Origin: Nocardia vinacea
GTDB lineage: Bacteria; Actinomycetota; Actinomycetes; Mycobacteriales; Mycobacteriaceae
Assembly (NCBI RefSeq): GCF_035920345.1
Contig: NZ_CP109149.1
Span: 5,394,001-5,458,000 of the forward strand
Direction: 5' to 3'
DNA length: 64,000 nt
A model generated the notes under the pieces. That model was not told the DNA's origin. It did no database searches and worked only from the letters and a program-made list of their open reading frames with translations. Shown in pieces: positions 54,751 to 63,418 of the stretch. The position numbers and the translations under genes are program-made. Positions within the stretch are counted from its first letter, which is position 1; every line of letters starts with the position of its first letter.

Positions 54751-56541
54751 ATGCGAGAGTTCGAAGCCCCGGCTTCCTACACCGTCCCGGAAGATGCGAA
54801 CAATTCCGATAACGTCTTCCGGCATGCCGAGCAGTCGCCCGGCGCGGTGCTGTTCAACGTCACCGAAGGTGGCGGCTGGCGGGAAATCAAGGCCGCGGAA
54901 TTCGCCAAGACGGTCACCGATGTGGCCAAGGGCCTCATCGCCTCCGGTCTCGAGCTCGGCGATCGCGTCGCCATCATGGCCCCGACCCGCTACGAGTGGG
55001 TGCTGCTCGACTTCGCCATCTGGGCCGCCGGCGGTTGCACCGTCGCCATCTACGACAGCTCGGCCGCCGAACAGGCCAAGTGGATCCTGCAGGACTCCGC
55101 CACCAAGCTGCTGGTGGTCGACAGCGATAAGCACCGCAAGGTCATCGATGAGATCGAGGCGGGCGCGCTGCCGGATCTGAAGGAGACCCTGCAGATCGAC
55201 AAAGGCGCCGTCGACGATCTGATCGCGCGCGGCGCCGACCTCGAGGACGCGACCGTGCACGCGCGCCGCGCCGAGGTCAATGCCAAGTCCCCGGCCACCC
55301 TGATCTACACCTCGGGCACCACCGGCCGCCCCAAAGGCGTCATGCTCTCGCATTCGAATCTGTACGCGGAGTCGAAGTCCGACCGGATCGCGCTGAACAG
55401 GTACGTCGCCGAGGGCAAGAAGACGCTGATGTTCCTGCCGCTGGCGCACGTGTTCGCGCGTGCCGTCACGCTGGCCGCATTCGACGCCAAGGTGATCGTC
55501 GCGTTCACCGCCGACTGGTCCACCTTGGTCGAACAGTTCGGCAGCTACCGCCCGCACTTCATCCTCGCGGTGCCTCGCGTGTTCGAGAAGGTGTTCAACA
55601 GCGCCAAGCAGAAGGCTCACGACGGCGGCAAGGGCAAGATCTTCGACGCGGCCGCCGATACCGCCATCGCCTACAGCCAGGCCCTCGACAACGGTGGTCC
55701 CGGCCTGGTACTCAAGCTCAAGCACACGGTTTTCGACAAGCTCGTCTACAGCAAGCTGCGGGTCGCGCTCGGCGGTCAGTGTGAGGCGGCGGTCTCCGGC
55801 GGCGGACCGCTCGGTGCGCGCCTCGGCCACTTCTTCCGCGGCGTCGGCGTCACCATCTACGAGGGTTACGGCCTCACCGAGACCACCGCGGCCGTCACCG
55901 TGAACACTCCCGGCAATATTCGCGTCGGCTCGGTCGGCAAGCCGATCGAGGGCCATGCGGTCAAGATCGCCGAAGACGGCGAACTGCTGCTGCGCGGATC
56001 GGTTGTCTTCAACGGTTACTGGGGCAATGCCGAGGCCACCGAGGAAGCGTTCACGGACGGCTGGTTCAAGACCGGTGACCTGGGCGCTGTCGATGGCGAC
56101 GGGTACGTCACCATTACCGGCCGCAAGAAGGAAATCATCGTCACCGCGGGCGGTAAGAACGTCTCCCCCGGTCTGATGGAGGATTCGCTGCGGGCCCACC
56201 CGCTGATCAGCCAGGTAATGGTGGTCGGCGACGGACAGCCCTTCGTCGGCGCGCTGATCACCCTCGATCCGGAGGCCCTGCCGGGCTGGAAGGAACGCAA
56301 CAACCTGCCCGTCGAGACCCCGATCGAGCAGGTGATCGAGAATCCGGCGCTGGTCGCGGAGATCAATGCGGCGGTCGCGGATACCAATAAGAAGGTCTCG
56401 CATGCCGAGGCGATCAAGAAGATCCGCATCCTGCCCGTCGACTGGACGCAGGAGACCGGTGAGCTGACGCCGAAGATGTCGCTGAAGCGGGCCGTGGTGA
56501 TGAAGCAGTACGCGTCCGAGGTGGAGAAGATCTACAGCTGA
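54751..56541 (+). CDS. fadD15: Long-chain fatty-acid-CoA ligase, FadD15-like
   Basis: A 596-residue AMP-forming ligase. P-loop YTSGTTGRPKGVMLSHSN, VFLPLAHVFARA-type core, YEGYGLTETTAAVTV, and GRKKEIIVTAGGKNVSPGLMEDSLRAHPLISQ at the hinge, with the C-terminal TGELTPKMSLKR carrying the catalytic lysine. Length and wording match M. tuberculosis FadD15. It activates long fatty acids to CoA esters for lipid synthesis or degradation. It lies downstream of the BVMO operon on the same strand but has its own upstream palindrome, so it is probably transcribed separately. Confidence 0.94.
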   Translation: MREFEAPASYTVPEDANNSDNVFRHAEQSPGAVLFNVTEGGGWREIKAAEFAKTVTDVAKGLIASGLELGDRVAIMAPTRYEWVLLDFAIWAAGGCTVAIYDSSAAEQAKWILQDSATKLLVVDSDKHRKVIDEIEAGALPDLKETLQIDKGAVDDLIARGADLEDATVHARRAEVNAKSPATLIYTSGTTGRPKGVMLSHSNLYAESKSDRIALNRYVAEGKKTLMFLPLAHVFARAVTLAAFDAKVIVAFTADWSTLVEQFGSYRPHFILAVPRVFEKVFNSAKQKAHDGGKGKIFDAAADTAIAYSQALDNGGPGLVLKLKHTVFDKLVYSKLRVALGGQCEAAVSGGGPLGARLGHFFRGVGVTIYEGYGLTETTAAVTVNTPGNIRVGSVGKPIEGHAVKIAEDGELLLRGSVVFNGYWGNAEATEEAFTDGWFKTGDLGAVDGDGYVTITGRKKEIIVTAGGKNVSPGLMEDSLRAHPLISQVMVVGDGQPFVGALITLDPEALPGWKERNNLPVETPIEQVIENPALVAEINAAVADTNKKVSHAEAIKKIRILPVDWTQETGELTPKMSLKRAVVMKQYASEVEKIYS

Positions 56542-56554
56542 CGCTGATTTTGCG

Positions 56555-56585
56555 AGGCGCCGTCCGCGAGTTGCGGGCGGCGCCT
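56555..56585 (+). terminator. Intrinsic terminator after the acyl-CoA ligase
   Basis: A 13-bp stem (AGGCGCCGTCCGC / GCGGGCGGCGCCT, one G-T pair) with a 5-base loop, followed by TTG. It also serves the convergent hydrolase gene. Confidence 0.8.
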
Positions 56586-56599
56586 TTGCTTTCGGCTGG

Positions 56600-57466
56600 T
56601 CACCTGGTCCGATCCAGGAAACCGGCGATGAGCGGCGCGATCTCGGATAGGTGTGTCTCCAACGCGAAGTGGCCCGTATCGAAGACGTGCAGCTCGGCGT
56701 CCGGGAGGTCTGCGAGATAGGCGTGCGCGCCGGGCTCGGGGAAGAAGGGGTCGTTCGAGCCCCAGACGATGAGGGTAGGCGGGGTGTACTTGCGCAGCCA
56801 CTGCTGCCATTCGGGGTAGGCAGCGACATTCGACTTGTAGTCGAAGGCGAGGGCTGCCTGGGCCTCTTTGCGGCCGGGCAGGTCGAGGAAGTACTGATCC
56901 AGGATCCACGATTCGGGGCTGAGCACGGTCGGGTCGGGGACGCCCTGCTCGTACTGGCCGCGGGTTCCTTCCAGTGTGAGCAGACCGCGAATCGTGTCTT
57001 CCGCTCCTTCGTCCTCGGGCCGCAGTGCGGTGAAGTCGCGAGCGAGGTCCGACAGTCCCGCCTCGTAGGCATTGCCGTTCTGGACTATCAGGCCGTTGAC
57101 CCACTCGGGGTGGCGCAGCGCGATGCGGAAGCCGACCGGAGCGCCGAAATCGAAGACATACATGGCGAACTCGCGCAGTTCCAGCCCTTCGACGAAACCC
57201 TCGACGACATCGGCCAATCGCTCGAACGAGTAGTCGAAATCGGCTGGTGCGGTGGTGTTTCCGAAGCCCGGGTAGTCCGGGGCGAGCAGCCGGTACTGCG
57301 CGCCGAGCACATCGAAGAGCCTGCGGAACTGGTGCGAGGCCGACGGAAAACCGTGCAGCAGCAATAGCACCGGAGCGTCCGCGCGGTTGGGGACCGATTC
57401 GCGGTAGTGGACCTCGACGCCGTCGACATCGATGTGGCGGTGGTGGATGGCCGGCAACTCGATCAT
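56600..57466 (-). CDS. Epoxide hydrolase/haloalkane dehalogenase-like protein
   Basis: A 288-residue alpha/beta hydrolase with LLLHGFPSASHQFRRL (oxyanion), APDYPGFGNTTAP, a nucleophile Asp in YVFDFGAPVGFRIALRHP, a dehalogenase-like cap, the acid near WGSNDPFFPEP and histidine in FDTGHFALETH. An Asp nucleophile points to epoxide hydrolase or dehalogenase chemistry rather than an esterase. ATG 57466 is the likeliest start; an in-frame ATG at 57499 also exists. It diverges from a CGNR regulator, probably its controller. Confidence 0.85.
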   Translation of the reverse strand: MIELPAIHHRHIDVDGVEVHYRESVPNRADAPVLLLLHGFPSASHQFRRLFDVLGAQYRLLAPDYPGFGNTTAPADFDYSFERLADVVEGFVEGLELREFAMYVFDFGAPVGFRIALRHPEWVNGLIVQNGNAYEAGLSDLARDFTALRPEDEGAEDTIRGLLTLEGTRGQYEQGVPDPTVLSPESWILDQYFLDLPGRKEAQAALAFDYKSNVAAYPEWQQWLRKYTPPTLIVWGSNDPFFPEPGAHAYLADLPDAELHVFDTGHFALETHLSEIAPLIAGFLDRTR

Positions 57467-57490
57467 GGCTTCACATGCTTTCTTTACGTG

Positions 57491-57550
57491 ATGTTGCATT
57501 AGTTCTAGCCTATCGACTCCTAATGTGTCAACTGCTCCATGTAGCATTAG
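57491..57550. promoter_or_regulatory. Divergent promoter with repeated operator words
   Basis: ATGTTGCATTAG (57491-57502) and ATGTAGCATTAG (57539-57550) are direct repeats matching at 11 of 12 bases, with an inverted CTAATG between them (57520-57525). On the minus strand TTGACA (57531-57526) makes a good -35 for the hydrolase gene. Candidate sites for the CGNR regulator. Confidence 0.5.
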
Positions 57551-57554
57551 AGCC

Positions 57555-58112
57555 ATGAGTGAAGCTCTGCTGATCGGCGAGCCGTTGGCGTTGGACCTGG
57601 TCAATACCCGGCCGACCGATGTCGATCTGCTGGCAACCCCGGAGGACCTCGCGAATTGGCTTGCGCTGCAGGCCGAACGGCACCCGGAGCTGGCGGTTGC
57701 ACACCCCACTTCCGCCGACCTCGCCGCCGTTCATTCGGTGCGCGACCACAGCAGCGCCGTCCTCGACGCACTGCTCCACGATCGTCGCCCACCCATCGAT
57801 GCATTGCGCGAACTGAATGCCGCACAGGCCGCCGCGCCCGCGATCCGACAGCTCGAGTGGGGCGGCGATGCGGTGATCGCGACCGTGCGTCGCACTGGCA
57901 CGGCGGCAGAGAGGCTGGCCGCCGTCCTGGCCGAAGCCGTCGCCGACCTGCTCACCGATCCATCGATTGGCAAGCTGAAGCGCTGCGAGGCCGACGACTG
58001 CGTTCTGCTGTTCCTGCCCGCACACCCGCGCCGTCGCTGGTGCTCACCCGAACGCTGCGGCAACCGGGTCCGCGTCGCCCGGTACTACCAGCGGCACAAG
58101 TCCGCGGACTGA
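57555..58112 (+). CDS. CGNR zinc-finger regulator
   Basis: A 185-residue protein of the ABATE/CGNR family. The N-terminal ABATE domain is seen in GEPLALDLVNTRPTDVDLLATPEDLANWLA, and the C-terminal finger is the CEADDCVLLFLPAHPRRRWCSPERCGNRVRVARYYQRH stretch, with four cysteines and the CGNR motif. These proteins are thought to bind DNA and regulate nearby genes. ATG 57555 lies 5 bases after the second direct repeat. It diverges from the hydrolase gene. Confidence 0.92.
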   Translation: MSEALLIGEPLALDLVNTRPTDVDLLATPEDLANWLALQAERHPELAVAHPTSADLAAVHSVRDHSSAVLDALLHDRRPPIDALRELNAAQAAAPAIRQLEWGGDAVIATVRRTGTAAERLAAVLAEAVADLLTDPSIGKLKRCEADDCVLLFLPAHPRRRWCSPERCGNRVRVARYYQRHKSAD

Positions 58113-58169
58113 CGTTCACGTCACCGAATGGTCATACTCCCCGACCGCACTCGGCAGTAGGCTCGGACC

Positions 58170-59804
58170 ATGGCTGAACTGCGCTTTCGGGTGGCGGCCG
58201 GCATTGTCGCCGCCGGTCTGGCACTCGGCGCGTCCGAGCTCGTGGCCGCCTTCGTCGGCCCCGACAGCGCACCCCCCAACGCTCTCGGCTCCACCGTCAT
58301 CGACCACACCCCGGACGGCCTGCGCGAATGGGTCATCCAAACCTTCGGCACCAATGACAAGACCCTCTTGTTCGTCTGTATGGCACTCGTGGCGGTGCTG
58401 GTCGCCGGATTCATCGGAGCCATCGAACGAACAGATCACCCGCGAGGGTCCTGGCTCCTGGCCGCCCTCGGCCTGCTCACCGCGGCCATCGCCTTCGGCC
58501 GCACCGGACTCTCCGCCGCCTGGCCCACCGTAATCGGCGTCGCCGCAGGCATTTACGCCCTCCGCATCCTGACCTCCCGCATCGACGACGCAGCGGCCGC
58601 CGCGCCGGTGGGCGTCGCACCGAAGGCCGCATCCGGCGGCGAAACGGTCACGGCTGAAGAACTAGCGTCGAGCAGCGCAGGGACGGCGGCCCGTTCGACC
58701 GCAGCGGCGGCCGAGAAGGAACCTTCGGCTTCGGGGGCGCAGCGGCGACAGGTGTTGCGGGGCATTGCGATTACGGGTGGGCTGGCGTTGCTCAGTGGGG
58801 TGGGCGGGCGGCTGATCGGGGCACAGCGGCGGGATGTCTCCGGTGAGCGGGCGGCGATTCAGTTGCCGGAGCCGAGTGGGCCAGCCGTTTCGCTCGCACC
58901 CGATGCGGATTTGAAATTGCCGGGGCTGACGCCGTATCTGACGTCCAATAGCGACTTCTATCGGATCGATACCGCGCTGATCGTGCCGCAAGTATCCGTT
59001 GACGATTGGTCGTTGCGGATCCACGGGATGGTGGATCACGAAATCCAGCTCAGCTGGGACGATCTCGCCAAACGCACGCCGGTCGAGACACTGGTGACGC
59101 TGGCCTGTGTATCGAATCCGGTCGGTGGCGATCTGATCGGCAATGCAAGCTGGCGCGGCTACCGCTTGGGCGAGCTGCTCGCCGAGGCCGGACCCCATCC
59201 GGATGCCGATATGGTCCTGTCGCACAGCATCGACGGCTTCACCGCGGGCAGTCCGCTGGCCGTACTCACCGACGGCCGCGATGCACTGCTCGCCGTCGGC
59301 ATGAACGGCGAACCCCTCCCGGTCGCACACGGCTATCCGGCCCGACTGGTCGTTCCCGGCCTCTACGGCTACGTCTCCGCCACCAAATGGGTGACCGAAC
59401 TGGAGATCACCCGCTTCGACCGGGCCACCGCCTACTGGACCCGTCGCGGCTGGTCCGCCTACGGCCCCATCAAAACCGGCACCCGCATCGACACCCCGCG
59501 CGCCCGCGCCGAACTGCAACCGGGCCGCACCGCTATTGCCGGCGTCGCCTGGGCCCAACACCGCGGCATCCGGGCCGTCGAAGTCCAAATCGACGACGGC
59601 CCATGGCAACCCGCCCGCCTGTCCACCGAGCAATCCATCGACACCTGGCGCCAATGGGTCTACGAGTGGAACGCCACCCCGGGCCCCCACACCATCCGCG
59701 CCCGCGCCACCGACGGCACCGGCGAAACTCAAACCGAAGCCCGCGCCCCCGTAGTCCCCGACGGCGCCACCGGATATCCATCCACCACTGTCACCGTCGG
59801 CTGA
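58170..59804 (+). CDS. Membrane-bound molybdopterin oxidoreductase, sulphite-oxidase type
   Basis: A 544-residue protein. The N-terminal third is membrane-spanning (about four helices: RVAAGIVAAGLALGASELVAAFV, LLFVCMALVAVLVAGFIGAI, WLLAALGLLTAAIAFG and WPTVIGVAAGIYALRI), then a Ser/Ala linker and another hydrophobic segment before the molybdopterin domain. The molybdenum ligand is the cysteine of TLVTLACVSNPVGGDLIGNASWRG. The C-terminal domain (ELQPGRTAIAGVAWAQHRG onward) is the sulphite-oxidase dimerisation fold. It probably reduces or oxidises a substrate outside the membrane; which one is unknown. Confidence 0.9.
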   Translation: MAELRFRVAAGIVAAGLALGASELVAAFVGPDSAPPNALGSTVIDHTPDGLREWVIQTFGTNDKTLLFVCMALVAVLVAGFIGAIERTDHPRGSWLLAALGLLTAAIAFGRTGLSAAWPTVIGVAAGIYALRILTSRIDDAAAAAPVGVAPKAASGGETVTAEELASSSAGTAARSTAAAAEKEPSASGAQRRQVLRGIAITGGLALLSGVGGRLIGAQRRDVSGERAAIQLPEPSGPAVSLAPDADLKLPGLTPYLTSNSDFYRIDTALIVPQVSVDDWSLRIHGMVDHEIQLSWDDLAKRTPVETLVTLACVSNPVGGDLIGNASWRGYRLGELLAEAGPHPDADMVLSHSIDGFTAGSPLAVLTDGRDALLAVGMNGEPLPVAHGYPARLVVPGLYGYVSATKWVTELEITRFDRATAYWTRRGWSAYGPIKTGTRIDTPRARAELQPGRTAIAGVAWAQHRGIRAVEVQIDDGPWQPARLSTEQSIDTWRQWVYEWNATPGPHTIRARATDGTGETQTEARAPVVPDGATGYPSTTVTVG

Positions 59805-59879
59805 AGCGGAGACGATCATCGATCTGCCGATCCGGCGCGGTTCGACTGGAGTCGACTCGCCGAACTGATCCGCTGACGA

Positions 59880-59914
59880 GTGTGCCCCGTGCGCGAATTA
59901 CGCACGGGGCACAC
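59880..59914. terminator. Bidirectional terminator
   Basis: A perfect 14-bp stem (GTGTGCCCCGTGCG / CGCACGGGGCACAC) with a 7-base loop, between the molybdopterin gene and the convergent MFS gene, five bases before the latter's stop. Confidence 0.85.
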
Positions 59915-59919
59915 AGAAC

Positions 59920-61401
59920 TCAGACGCCGACGGTGTCGGCCTTGGCCAGGTTGGTCTTCGGGCCGGATGCGGCGGATTGGCCGTGCCGGATGAAGAGGGC
60001 CGAGGCGATTACACCGATCAGGAGGATGCCCGCGGGGAGCAGGATGGCTTGGCTGAGGGCGGTGCTGAAGGCGTCCTTGACGAATTCGGGGATGGGCCCT
60101 TGGCCCGCACCGCCTTCGGAGACCTTGCCGCCGCCGAGGCCATTTGCGCTCATGCGGGACGCGACCAAAGCGCTGATCGCGGCGCTACCGAGTACCGAAC
60201 CCACCTGACGGGTCGTGTTGTAGACACCCGCACCCGCACCGGCCAGCTGGACCGGCAGGTTGTGCGTGGCAGTGGAAGCCAGTGGCGCCCAGATGCAGGC
60301 GTTGGCGAAACCGGCCAGCGCGCCCGAGAGCATGAACCACACCAATGAGGAATGCGGTGTCATCACTGCGGCGAACCAGAAGATCGAGGCCGAGAATCCG
60401 ATGAATCCGATGGTCGGCACGAGACGCGGGTGCAGCCTGTCGGAGACCTTGCCGATGATCGGCGCGAAAACGCCGGTGACGATCGCCATCGGGGCGAATG
60501 CCAAGGCGGACTTGGTCGGTGACAACTCCCGCACCGCCTGCAGGTAGAAGTACGCCGGCACCATCAACGAGGTGACCGCGGCGCCCATGGCCGCGATGGC
60601 CACATTCGACATCGCGAAGTTGCGATCACGGAACAGCCCCAATGGCAGCAGCGGCTCACCGGTATTGCGCGACTGATTCACCAGGAACACCGCGAGCACA
60701 ACAACACCCGCGCCGATCATCAGCCAGATGCGCAGCGACCAGTCGTAGGTATTGCCCTCCTGGATACCGAAGACCAGCAGGAACAGACCGATACCGCTCA
60801 GCACCACACCCGGGATATCGAACTTGTGCTCATGCGTCGGCAGCACCGGAACCAGCCAGACCGCGAACGCGAACGCGACGATGCCGACCGGAACATTGAC
60901 GATGAAGATCCACTCCCAGCCGAGCCCGTCGACCAGCACACCGCCGAGGATCGGGCCGACCAGCGTGGCGAGACCCGCGACACCGCCCCATAGACCCATG
61001 GCCGCACCGCGTTTATCCGGCGGGAAGGTCCTGGTGATCACCGCCATAGTCTGCGGCGTCATCAGCGCGGCGCCGAGCCCCTGGACTGCCCGCGCGGCGA
61101 TCAGCATGGCGATCGATCCGGACAGACCGCACCACAGCGAGGCGGCGGTGAATACGGCCAGACCGATCAGGTACAGGTTCTTGGGCCCGTAGCGATCGCC
61201 GAGCCGACCGGTGACCAACAGCGGCACCGCATAGGTCAGCAAGTACGCGCTGGTCACCCAGATGACCTGGGAGATGTCGGCCTGCATATCCTTCATGATC
61301 GCCGGATTCGCGACCGCGACGATGGTCATATCCAGCAGGATCATGAAGAAGCCGACGACCAGCGCGGCCAGCGCTAGCCACGGATTACGTTGTGTGGTCA
61401 T
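59920..61401 (-). CDS. MFS efflux transporter, DHA2/EmrB-QacA type
   Basis: A 493-residue 14-helix drug/proton antiporter. Typical motifs: LDMTIVAVANPAIMKDM in helix 1, GRLGDRYGPKNLYLIG (motif A), ARAVQGLGAALMTPQTMAVI (motif B) and GLWGGVAGLATLVGPILGGVLVDGLGWEWIFIVNVPVG (motif C, the antiporter signature). It exports lipophilic or cationic toxins. ATG 61401 with AGGA upstream was chosen over the in-frame upstream start. It lies 66 bases downstream of the PadR regulator on the same strand. Confidence 0.93.
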   Translation of the reverse strand: MTTQRNPWLALAALVVGFFMILLDMTIVAVANPAIMKDMQADISQVIWVTSAYLLTYAVPLLVTGRLGDRYGPKNLYLIGLAVFTAASLWCGLSGSIAMLIAARAVQGLGAALMTPQTMAVITRTFPPDKRGAAMGLWGGVAGLATLVGPILGGVLVDGLGWEWIFIVNVPVGIVAFAFAVWLVPVLPTHEHKFDIPGVVLSGIGLFLLVFGIQEGNTYDWSLRIWLMIGAGVVVLAVFLVNQSRNTGEPLLPLGLFRDRNFAMSNVAIAAMGAAVTSLMVPAYFYLQAVRELSPTKSALAFAPMAIVTGVFAPIIGKVSDRLHPRLVPTIGFIGFSASIFWFAAVMTPHSSLVWFMLSGALAGFANACIWAPLASTATHNLPVQLAGAGAGVYNTTRQVGSVLGSAAISALVASRMSANGLGGGKVSEGGAGQGPIPEFVKDAFSTALSQAILLPAGILLIGVIASALFIRHGQSAASGPKTNLAKADTVGV

Positions 61402-61467
61402 GGATTTGGTTCCTATCTCGGATGTCTGTTCCGGAGGGCGTGCGCACACCGGTACACATCAGGGCGG

Positions 61468-62151
61468 TCACGCACTGGCCTCGTTCCAGCGGCGCGGCAC
61501 CGGGGGTGGTTCGGAATGTTCCTGGTCGGACCAGGGGTGCTGATGTTCGGTTATGCGGGCGCCGGTGGCGGGGTCGAATTCGTCCCATTCCATCTCGCCG
61601 CTGTCCAGTTCGGAGATCAGGTTGCCGACCCACGCAATCTCGGCGGCGATGGTGGCATGCAGGTACGGGAGCACGATCCAGTAGCGCCGCGGCACGGCGT
61701 GTATACCTGCCCACTGGCTCATCATGTCGATATCGGCGAGGTCCTGCGCCAATCGCTCGACCCGCTCCCGCAGTAGCGCGAGCACTTCCGGCGCGGGCAG
61801 GTTGTGCGCTTCCGCGAGCGCGACCGGGAATACCGGGTATTCCCGCCCGGGATTGCGCAGGATCTCGGCGACCCGGGAACGCAATGTCTCCCGGCCGCTT
61901 TCGGTGATCCGGTAGGTGGTTCGCTCCGGCCGATTCCCGTCCCGGTCGACTCCCTCGGCCTGCACCATTCCTTGGTCGGCCAACCGCGTCACCGTGTGAT
62001 ACAGCGAGCCCGGCCGCACCTTCACCAAGATGTCCTCCCGACGGGCGATCAGCAGTTGATACGCCTCGTAGGGATGCATGGGCCGCTCGTCGAGCAGCGC
62101 GAGCACGGCGATCGCCAATGGCGTCACCGCCAGGCGCGCGTGCTGCCCCAT
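61468..62151 (-). CDS. PadR-family transcriptional regulator
   Basis: A 227-residue PadR regulator: winged helix LAVTPLAIAVLALLDERPMHPYEAYQLLIARREDILVKVRPGSLYHTVTRLADQGMV, then a helical C-terminal domain. PadR repressors often control adjacent efflux pumps and release DNA on binding the drug. ATG 62151. The likely operator is the 18-bp palindrome 89 bases upstream. It probably represses itself and the MFS gene as one operon. Confidence 0.93.
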   Translation of the reverse strand: MGQHARLAVTPLAIAVLALLDERPMHPYEAYQLLIARREDILVKVRPGSLYHTVTRLADQGMVQAEGVDRDGNRPERTTYRITESGRETLRSRVAEILRNPGREYPVFPVALAEAHNLPAPEVLALLRERVERLAQDLADIDMMSQWAGIHAVPRRYWIVLPYLHATIAAEIAWVGNLISELDSGEMEWDEFDPATGARITEHQHPWSDQEHSEPPPVPRRWNEASA

Positions 62152-62239
62152 TTTCGGTCACCTCCTGCACAACGCTCGTGGATGCGAGATCGAATTCCCG
62201 GAGCACGATAGCCACGGCCACCGACATACTCCGCATCAA

Positions 62240-62257
62240 ATACTCCACGTGGAATAT
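62240..62257. promoter_or_regulatory. Candidate PadR operator
   Basis: ATATTCCACGTGGAGTAT on the minus strand, an 18-bp palindrome with one mismatched pair, centred on CCACGTGG, 89 bases upstream of padR. It is the only marked symmetry in that promoter region. Confidence 0.5.
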
Positions 62258-62323
62258 ACGGTGCGGAACAGTCCGCCCACAAGACCGCAGTATCGAACGG
62301 AAATGTGATCGGCGACATAGCAA

Positions 62324-62351
62324 ACGGCCCGAGCGTAATCGCTCGGGCCGT
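62324..62351 (-). terminator. Terminator after the binding-lipoprotein gene
   Basis: A perfect 12-bp stem (ACGGCCCGAGCG / CGCTCGGGCCGT) with a 4-base loop, followed by TTTG on the minus strand, 17 bases past the stop. Confidence 0.85.
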
Positions 62352-62368
62352 CGTGACCAGATGATTTG

Positions 62369-63292
62369 CTAGAGCGCGTGGTTGTCCAACCAGGTGCGCG
62401 CCACCTCCGCGGCAGCGGCACCTTCACGGACCTTGCGGATCATCTCCGCCAACTCATCGGTCGTGAGCTCACCCGCGACGTAGTTCAGCTTCTTGATCTG
62501 CCGATCATCCAGCAGACCTTTGCGGTAGACCGCAAGCACATTCTCGGCTCGCACCGCGTAGTCGTTATCGGCGAGGACCGTCAGCCCATCGGTCGCACCG
62601 GGGGTCAGCACGGGCGGACCGGTCAGGATTCCGGCCTGGATTTCGCCGTCCAGCAGTGCCTTTCGCAGCGCAGTCGCGTCGGGATAGGGCCTGGTACCGG
62701 CGAAGTCACAACCGGCAATCCGCACGGGCGCCGCCGTTTGCAGCACACCCGGCACCGACGCCACCCCCGCCTGGATTTCGCCACAGCGCGGTGCGAGCGC
62801 GCCGAGCGACCGGACCTCCTTGCCCGCGGCTTCGGTCAGCAGCACCCGGGCTCGCATATCCGTGCCGTCGGCCGGATCGGAGACCGCCAGCCCTTCCGGC
62901 AGCGACCGGTTCAACTCCTCGGTCACCGACAGCCGAACGGGTGCGGACTTGTCCGCCACCTCGGTCGTCACCTCGGGCTTACGCGCCTGCGCATCGGCAT
63001 TCAGGAAGGTGAGCAGTTCGCCGCTGTGCTCGCCGACCACCGTCACCGTGCCCGCATCCAGTGCGGCCAGATAGTCCGCCCGACTACCGAGATCGGCGGT
63101 GACCGAGGTGCGCGCACCGGTCCGCGCCAACGCGCCCGCATAAATTTGCGCAAGCAGATTTGATTCCATCGAATCGCCCGCGCCGACCGCTATCGTCGGG
63201 CCCGGATTGTCGCTTCCACAGGAAACGGCCAGCCCGACGGCCGTGACGACCACGATCCGTGCGAGCATCCGCCTCGACGCGGCCAACCCCAT
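62369..63292 (-). CDS. Quaternary-amine-type ABC substrate-binding lipoprotein
   Basis: A 307-residue lipoprotein. From ATG 63292 the signal is MGLAASRRMLARIVVVTAVGLAVSC with a lipobox cysteine. The body, AVGAGDSMESNLLAQIYAGALARTGARTSV, DYLAALDAGTVTVVGEHSGELLTFL and AVYRKGLLDDRQIKKLNYVAGELTTDELAEMIRKV, matches the OpuAC/ProX type of glycine-betaine/choline binding proteins but is diverged, with GAGDSMESN where the family has GSxxFxES. An in-frame ATG lies at 63331. The cognate ABC genes are not in view; they may lie beyond the window. Confidence 0.8.
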   Translation of the reverse strand: MGLAASRRMLARIVVVTAVGLAVSCGSDNPGPTIAVGAGDSMESNLLAQIYAGALARTGARTSVTADLGSRADYLAALDAGTVTVVGEHSGELLTFLNADAQARKPEVTTEVADKSAPVRLSVTEELNRSLPEGLAVSDPADGTDMRARVLLTEAAGKEVRSLGALAPRCGEIQAGVASVPGVLQTAAPVRIAGCDFAGTRPYPDATALRKALLDGEIQAGILTGPPVLTPGATDGLTVLADNDYAVRAENVLAVYRKGLLDDRQIKKLNYVAGELTTDELAEMIRKVREGAAAAEVARTWLDNHAL

Positions 63293-63418
63293 CCGGCGAC
63301 ACCAACCTTCGGTAGTGAACAGGAACTGCATGCAGCGGGCAATATGAACAACCAGAATGTACCGGGTGGCCGTGCGAGCACGGCTTCTCGCACCGCCCGT
63401 CATGCCGGAAGGACTCCA

